A program made the position numbers and the translations under genes. Of a DNA stretch of 64,000 nt, positions 60,930-64,000 are shown piece by piece. Positions within the stretch are counted from its first letter, which is position 1; each line of letters begins with the position of its first letter. A model generated the notes under the pieces. It saw nothing but the letters and a program-made list of their open reading frames with translations. It did no database searches and had not been told where the DNA came from. The DNA is from Zavarzinia compransoris (GTDB lineage: Bacteria > Pseudomonadota > Alphaproteobacteria > Zavarziniales > Zavarziniaceae), in assembly GCF_003173055.1 (NCBI RefSeq), contig NZ_QGLF01000001.1:1123085-1187084 (forward strand). Reading direction: 5' to 3'.

Positions 60930-62764
60930 GGTTTCACACTCCCCGCGGCACGGCCGAGCAGGTCCTGCGCCGAGCGAAGCCCGAGCAGCACCAGATCGGC
61001 AAGCCGAGCAAAATTGCTCTCGATCCTGATGTTGAAGGTGAACGGCTGATTGTCCAATACCCCCGGGTTGGCGCCGGTCATGGACAATTGCACATGGCCC
61101 TGGCCATCGGGCGCCTTTTCGAGGCCAAGCTCCAGGCTCTGATAGCGGAAATCCGACAGGGCGCGCAGGGTCAGGTCCATCTCCGCCCCCGCCCCCGCGA
61201 TCTGGGGCGGCAGATTGCCCGGCCGGTAATAGAGCGTGCCGGGGCCGGCAGCGCTGAGGCGCCCGCTGCGGATGGCGAATTGCCCGCCGTCCACCTCCAG
61301 CGGAATCACCCCGTCCAGGCTGCCGGTGCCGGCCAGCCCCTCGATCCCGATCAGGCGCGTAACCTCGGCAAGGTCGAGACGGCGGACCTCGAAGCGGCCG
61401 GCCAGCCGGGACCGGGCCAGATCGGCCTCCATCCCCTCGGCCACCATTTCGCCGCCGGCGGCACCGATCGCCAGCCGGTCGATGCGGAGCCGCGTGGGGC
61501 TCAACACCTGGCCGGTCACATCGAGCACCGCCTTTTCGCTGCCGCTGGCGACCGTAGCACTCAGGCGCTGGCGGGCCGCCGTCGCCAGCGGCCAGGGCCG
61601 GGTGATGCGGATCTTGCCCGAGACACCGCTGACCGTGACCACATCGGCCACGAAGCCGCCGTCGCCGAGGGCGAGATCGAGGGCGGACGTCAGCTTGCCC
61701 TTGTCGAAGGTGACCGTGCCGGTAAGCGCAAGGCGGCCGCTCACCTCGGACAGGCCGCCGCCGAAGGCCGGGCTGAGCGCCTGGGGTTGCAGGCCCTTCG
61801 GCGCGAACACCAGGGGCGCCAGGGCGAGTTTCACCGTCGCCCTGTCCGCCGCCATGTCGTAGTCCCCGCCCAGATCGAGGGCCAGGGCGGGCAGGTCCCG
61901 TCCCCTTGCCTGTGCCGCGACGTTCAAGGTGCTGCCTTTCAAGCCGGCGTTCAGCGAAACACTCATGGGTATCAAGAGTGCCGGCTGCTGAAGGTTCCGC
62001 ACCTCCGCCGTGCGGACCGCAAGGTCGATCGCATCCCCGGCAAGGCCGAGGGTCAGGTCAGCACCGGACAGGGCCCAGGGCAGGCCGGCCTCGGTCGCCG
62101 CCACGCCCAGAAGGCCGAGACGGATGCCCCCGCCGGCATCGAGCGCCAAGGTCATGCCGGTCGCGGTCAGGACGACGGCGCGCGGCGCCCCGGCCAGCGG
62201 GCCCGACAGGGTGGCGGTCAGGGCCGCCCCCTCGATGCCCGTGCCGCCAAGCGCCAGCGTGGTATCCAGGGTCGCGGTCAAGCTCCCGGCCGGCCGACGC
62301 AGCGTGACGGCGGTATCCGCCACTATGAAGGCACCGATGCGCAGCCCGCCGAGCGGATCGCCCGCCCCCTCCCCGGCCGGGGCTTCGAACAGGGGCTTGC
62401 CGCCGGCAAGCCATCCCGCCTCCCCCTGTTCGAGGTCGAGGCGCAGGCCCTGGAGCGCCAGGGTCTCGATCCGCCGGTCGAACAGGTCGGCCAGGGTGAA
62501 CCCCATCTCCAGCCGGTCCAGGCGGAGCGCGCCGCCGCGCAGCGACAGGTCGCGGGCGATGAAGCGATCCCCCTCCACCGCCTCCAGCCGGACGGCGACC
62601 GGCCCCAGGCCCTGGCCCTCGATCACGCGGACAAGGACATAGCCGGCCAGTTCCACCCGCCAGATCCAGGCGCCGAGCGCGGTGCCGGCCAGCAGCAGGA
62701 CAAGGCCCAGGCCGGCCCGCAGCCAGGGCCGGATCCGCCGCCTCGATTGCGCCCGGTCGCTCAT
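60926..62764 (-). CDS. ydbH: YdbH-like AsmA-family intermembrane phospholipid transport protein
   Basis: A 612-residue protein with a single N-terminal membrane anchor (RAGLGLVLLLAGTALGAWIW) and a long periplasmic part made of beta strands, as in TamB, YhdP and YdbH, which carry phospholipids to the outer membrane along a hydrophobic groove. The C-terminal domain includes GPGTLYYRPGNLPPQIAGAG, SDFRYQSLELGLEKAPDGQG and QPFTFNIRIESNFARLADLV, diagnostic of YdbH. It overlaps ynbE by four bases. It is shorter than the E. coli protein. Confidence 0.9.
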   Translation of the reverse strand: MSDRAQSRRRIRPWLRAGLGLVLLLAGTALGAWIWRVELAGYVLVRVIEGQGLGPVAVRLEAVEGDRFIARDLSLRGGALRLDRLEMGFTLADLFDRRIETLALQGLRLDLEQGEAGWLAGGKPLFEAPAGEGAGDPLGGLRIGAFIVADTAVTLRRPAGSLTATLDTTLALGGTGIEGAALTATLSGPLAGAPRAVVLTATGMTLALDAGGGIRLGLLGVAATEAGLPWALSGADLTLGLAGDAIDLAVRTAEVRNLQQPALLIPMSVSLNAGLKGSTLNVAAQARGRDLPALALDLGGDYDMAADRATVKLALAPLVFAPKGLQPQALSPAFGGGLSEVSGRLALTGTVTFDKGKLTSALDLALGDGGFVADVVTVSGVSGKIRITRPWPLATAARQRLSATVASGSEKAVLDVTGQVLSPTRLRIDRLAIGAAGGEMVAEGMEADLARSRLAGRFEVRRLDLAEVTRLIGIEGLAGTGSLDGVIPLEVDGGQFAIRSGRLSAAGPGTLYYRPGNLPPQIAGAGAEMDLTLRALSDFRYQSLELGLEKAPDGQGHVQLSMTGANPGVLDNQPFTFNIRIESNFARLADLVLLGLRSAQDLLGRAAGSVKP

Positions 62765-62785
62765 GGCGGCCAGTGTAGTCGAAGC

Positions 62786-63829
62786 TCAGGCCAGTTTCGA
62801 GAGATCGACCGGCGTATTGGCCGCGACATCGACCGTCAGGCGCCGGCCGATCACCTGATCGAGGTATTTGGGCGCCGCGCCGAAACCCGGGCGGACACTG
62901 CGCACCGCATGGGCCGGGATCACCTCGCCGGCCTTCAGCGCCTCGACGAAATAGAGCGAGCGGCGGAACTGGACATTGCCGATCTCACTGGATTTCCGGC
63001 CGTAATCGACGGCACCCAGCGCCTGCCAGCAGGTCCGCGCCGCCGTGCACAGGGCCGCGAGGTCGGCCGGTTCCAGCGAGAAACTGTCGTCCGGCCCGCC
63101 GCCCCGGCGGTCCAGGGTGAAATGCTTCTCGATGATCGCGGCCCCCAGCGCCACCGCGGCGATCGCGGTCGTATTGTCCAGCGTGTGGTCGGACAGGCCG
63201 GTGACGGTGCCGAAGCGGGCGATCATGTCCGGAATGGTGCGCAGATTGTAATCGCCCGGGGGCGCCGGATAGCCGCTGACGCAATGCAGGATGGCCAGGT
63301 CCCGGCAGCCGCCGTCGCGCGCCGCCGCGATCGCCTCGGCGATCTCGTCGGCATCGGCCATGCCGGTCGAGATGATCATGGGCTTGCCGGTGCCGGCGGC
63401 ATAGCGGATCAGCGGCAGGTCCACCGCCTCGAAGGAGGCGATCTTATAGGCCGGCGCCCCCAGGTCTTCCAGAAGATCGACGGCGGTCGCATCGAAGGGC
63501 GAGGAAAAGATGGTGATGCCGCGCCGCCGGGCATGATCGAACAGGGGCGCGTGCCAATCCCAGGGCAGATGGGCCTTCTCGTAAAGATCGAAGAGACGCT
63601 GGCCATCCCACAGCCCGCCCTTGATGACGAATTCCGGGCCGTCGCTGTCGAGGGTGATCGTATCGGCGCGATAGGTCTGGATCTTCACCGCATCCGCCCC
63701 CGCCGCCTTGGCGGCATCGATGATGTCGAAGGCGGTGGCGAGGCTGCCGTTGTGATTGGCCGACATCTCGGCGATCACATAGGGCGGCTGGCCGGGGCCG
63801 ATGGCGCGGCCGTCGATGGCAAGGCTCAT
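62786..63829 (-). CDS. pseI: Pseudaminic acid synthase (NeuB/PseI family)
   Basis: A 347-residue enzyme condensing phosphoenolpyruvate with a 6-deoxy-diacetamido hexose to make pseudaminic acid. It has YVIAEMSANHNGSLATAFDI, ADAVKIQTYRADTITLDSDG, FVIKGGLWDGQRLFDLYEKA and ITIFSSPFDATAVDLLEDLG, the GLWDG and SSPFD blocks favouring PseI over sialic acid synthases. The EKHFTLD metal site and a C-terminal antifreeze-like SAF domain (VRSVRPGFGAAPKYLDQVIG) follow. Its ATG overlaps the stop of the upstream GNAT gene. In many bacteria this sugar decorates flagellin or capsule. Confidence 0.92.
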   Translation of the reverse strand: MSLAIDGRAIGPGQPPYVIAEMSANHNGSLATAFDIIDAAKAAGADAVKIQTYRADTITLDSDGPEFVIKGGLWDGQRLFDLYEKAHLPWDWHAPLFDHARRRGITIFSSPFDATAVDLLEDLGAPAYKIASFEAVDLPLIRYAAGTGKPMIISTGMADADEIAEAIAAARDGGCRDLAILHCVSGYPAPPGDYNLRTIPDMIARFGTVTGLSDHTLDNTTAIAAVALGAAIIEKHFTLDRRGGGPDDSFSLEPADLAALCTAARTCWQALGAVDYGRKSSEIGNVQFRRSLYFVEALKAGEVIPAHAVRSVRPGFGAAPKYLDQVIGRRLTVDVAANTPVDLSKLA

Positions 63830-64000
63830 GGCTGCACACTCCCGAGGACAAGGGCATAGCGGAGAAAGGCGCCGTCGCCGGCCAGGGGCGTGAAACCCGC
63901 GGCTTCGAAGGCCCGGCGCGAGGCGGCATTGTCCTGATGGATCTCGGCGATCACGGTGCGGATCCCCGCCTTTTGCGCGGCATCGAGAGCAGCGGCCAGG
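63826..64000 (-). CDS. GNAT acetyltransferase, C-terminal fragment (PseH-like by context)
   Basis: Only the last 57 residues are in the window; the 5' part lies beyond the right edge. The visible end (TVIAEIHQDNAASRRAFEAA, GFTPLAGDGAFLRYALVLG) is the terminal part of a GNAT fold, with the N-x-A-S-x3-F-E-x2-G-F motif. The stop codon overlaps the pseI start by four bases. In pseudaminic acid clusters the gene at this position is often PseH, which acetylates the 4-amino group, so that is the likely role. Confidence 0.75.
   Translation of the reverse strand, partial: LAAALDAAQKAGIRTVIAEIHQDNAASRRAFEAAGFTPLAGDGAFLRYALVLGSVQP

Overview
The window is GC-rich (roughly two thirds G+C or more), densely coded DNA. 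It most resembles the chromosome of a free-living, respiring alphaproteobacterium. Markers are an NDUFA12-type complex I subunit, the aat / DUF2155 / mlaD / NDUFA12 neighbourhood, a fused ThiS-ThiG, a FixL-like haem-PAS kinase, and SOS boxes of the alphaproteobacterial form GTTC-N7-GTTC. No rRNA, tRNA, CRISPR array, insertion sequence or intact prophage was seen. Genus cannot be fixed from the sequence alone; a Rhodospirillales-like lineage is only a guess.

Layout, 0-23 kb: a PaaI-type thioesterase and exported or small hypotheticals; nikR followed by a LysE-family exporter; two tandem DUF445 membrane proteins; a TetR regulator behind a 16-bp tandem repeat; two candidate structured small RNAs (about 1.9 and 6.8 kb); an exported glycine-rich protein; a PLP aminotransferase; an ABC-F ATPase; a Kup potassium transporter; a SpoU-type rRNA methyltransferase; two coupled hypotheticals; a DegT-family sugar aminotransferase; a LuxR-type response regulator with its membrane histidine kinase; a lone receiver protein; and a phage-like pair (DUF6362 protein and S24/XRE repressor) sharing a promoter that carries an SOS-type box.

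23-44 kb: aldehyde dehydrogenase, GNAT, amidase, a third DUF445 paralogue, a lipoprotein hydrolase coupled to ispE and a TPR lipoprotein, then a cluster of two AraC regulators, a serine esterase and a divergent Baeyer-Villiger-type flavin monooxygenase that looks like a ketone or ester catabolic unit. ETF:quinone oxidoreductase, a family 4 uracil-DNA glycosylase, a soluble lytic transglycosylase with moaB, and a PA0069-family radical SAM gene behind two abutting SOS boxes follow.

44-64 kb: fused thiSG; a hybrid histidine kinase with two FixL-like haem PAS domains; a nickel superoxide dismutase operon (sodN-sodX); aroQ-accB-accC; aat; DUF2155-mlaD-NDUFA12; cobU/cobP; a very large phosphatase-autotransporter fusion preceded by three CACCGGTG repeats; the overlapping amn-yaiI-ridA operon; the YdbH-YnbE-YdbL envelope lipid-transport operon; and, at the right edge, a pseudaminic acid synthase gene coupled to a GNAT acetyltransferase cut by the window end.

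Recurring themes are oxygen, superoxide and nickel (haem-PAS kinase, NiSOD, NikR), the cell envelope (mlaD, YdbH operon, autotransporter, lytic transglycosylase, DUF445 proteins) and the SOS response (three GTTC-N7-GTTC boxes at two promoters). Many genes overlap by 4 bp (ATGA, GTGA or TTGA), which points to translationally coupled operons.
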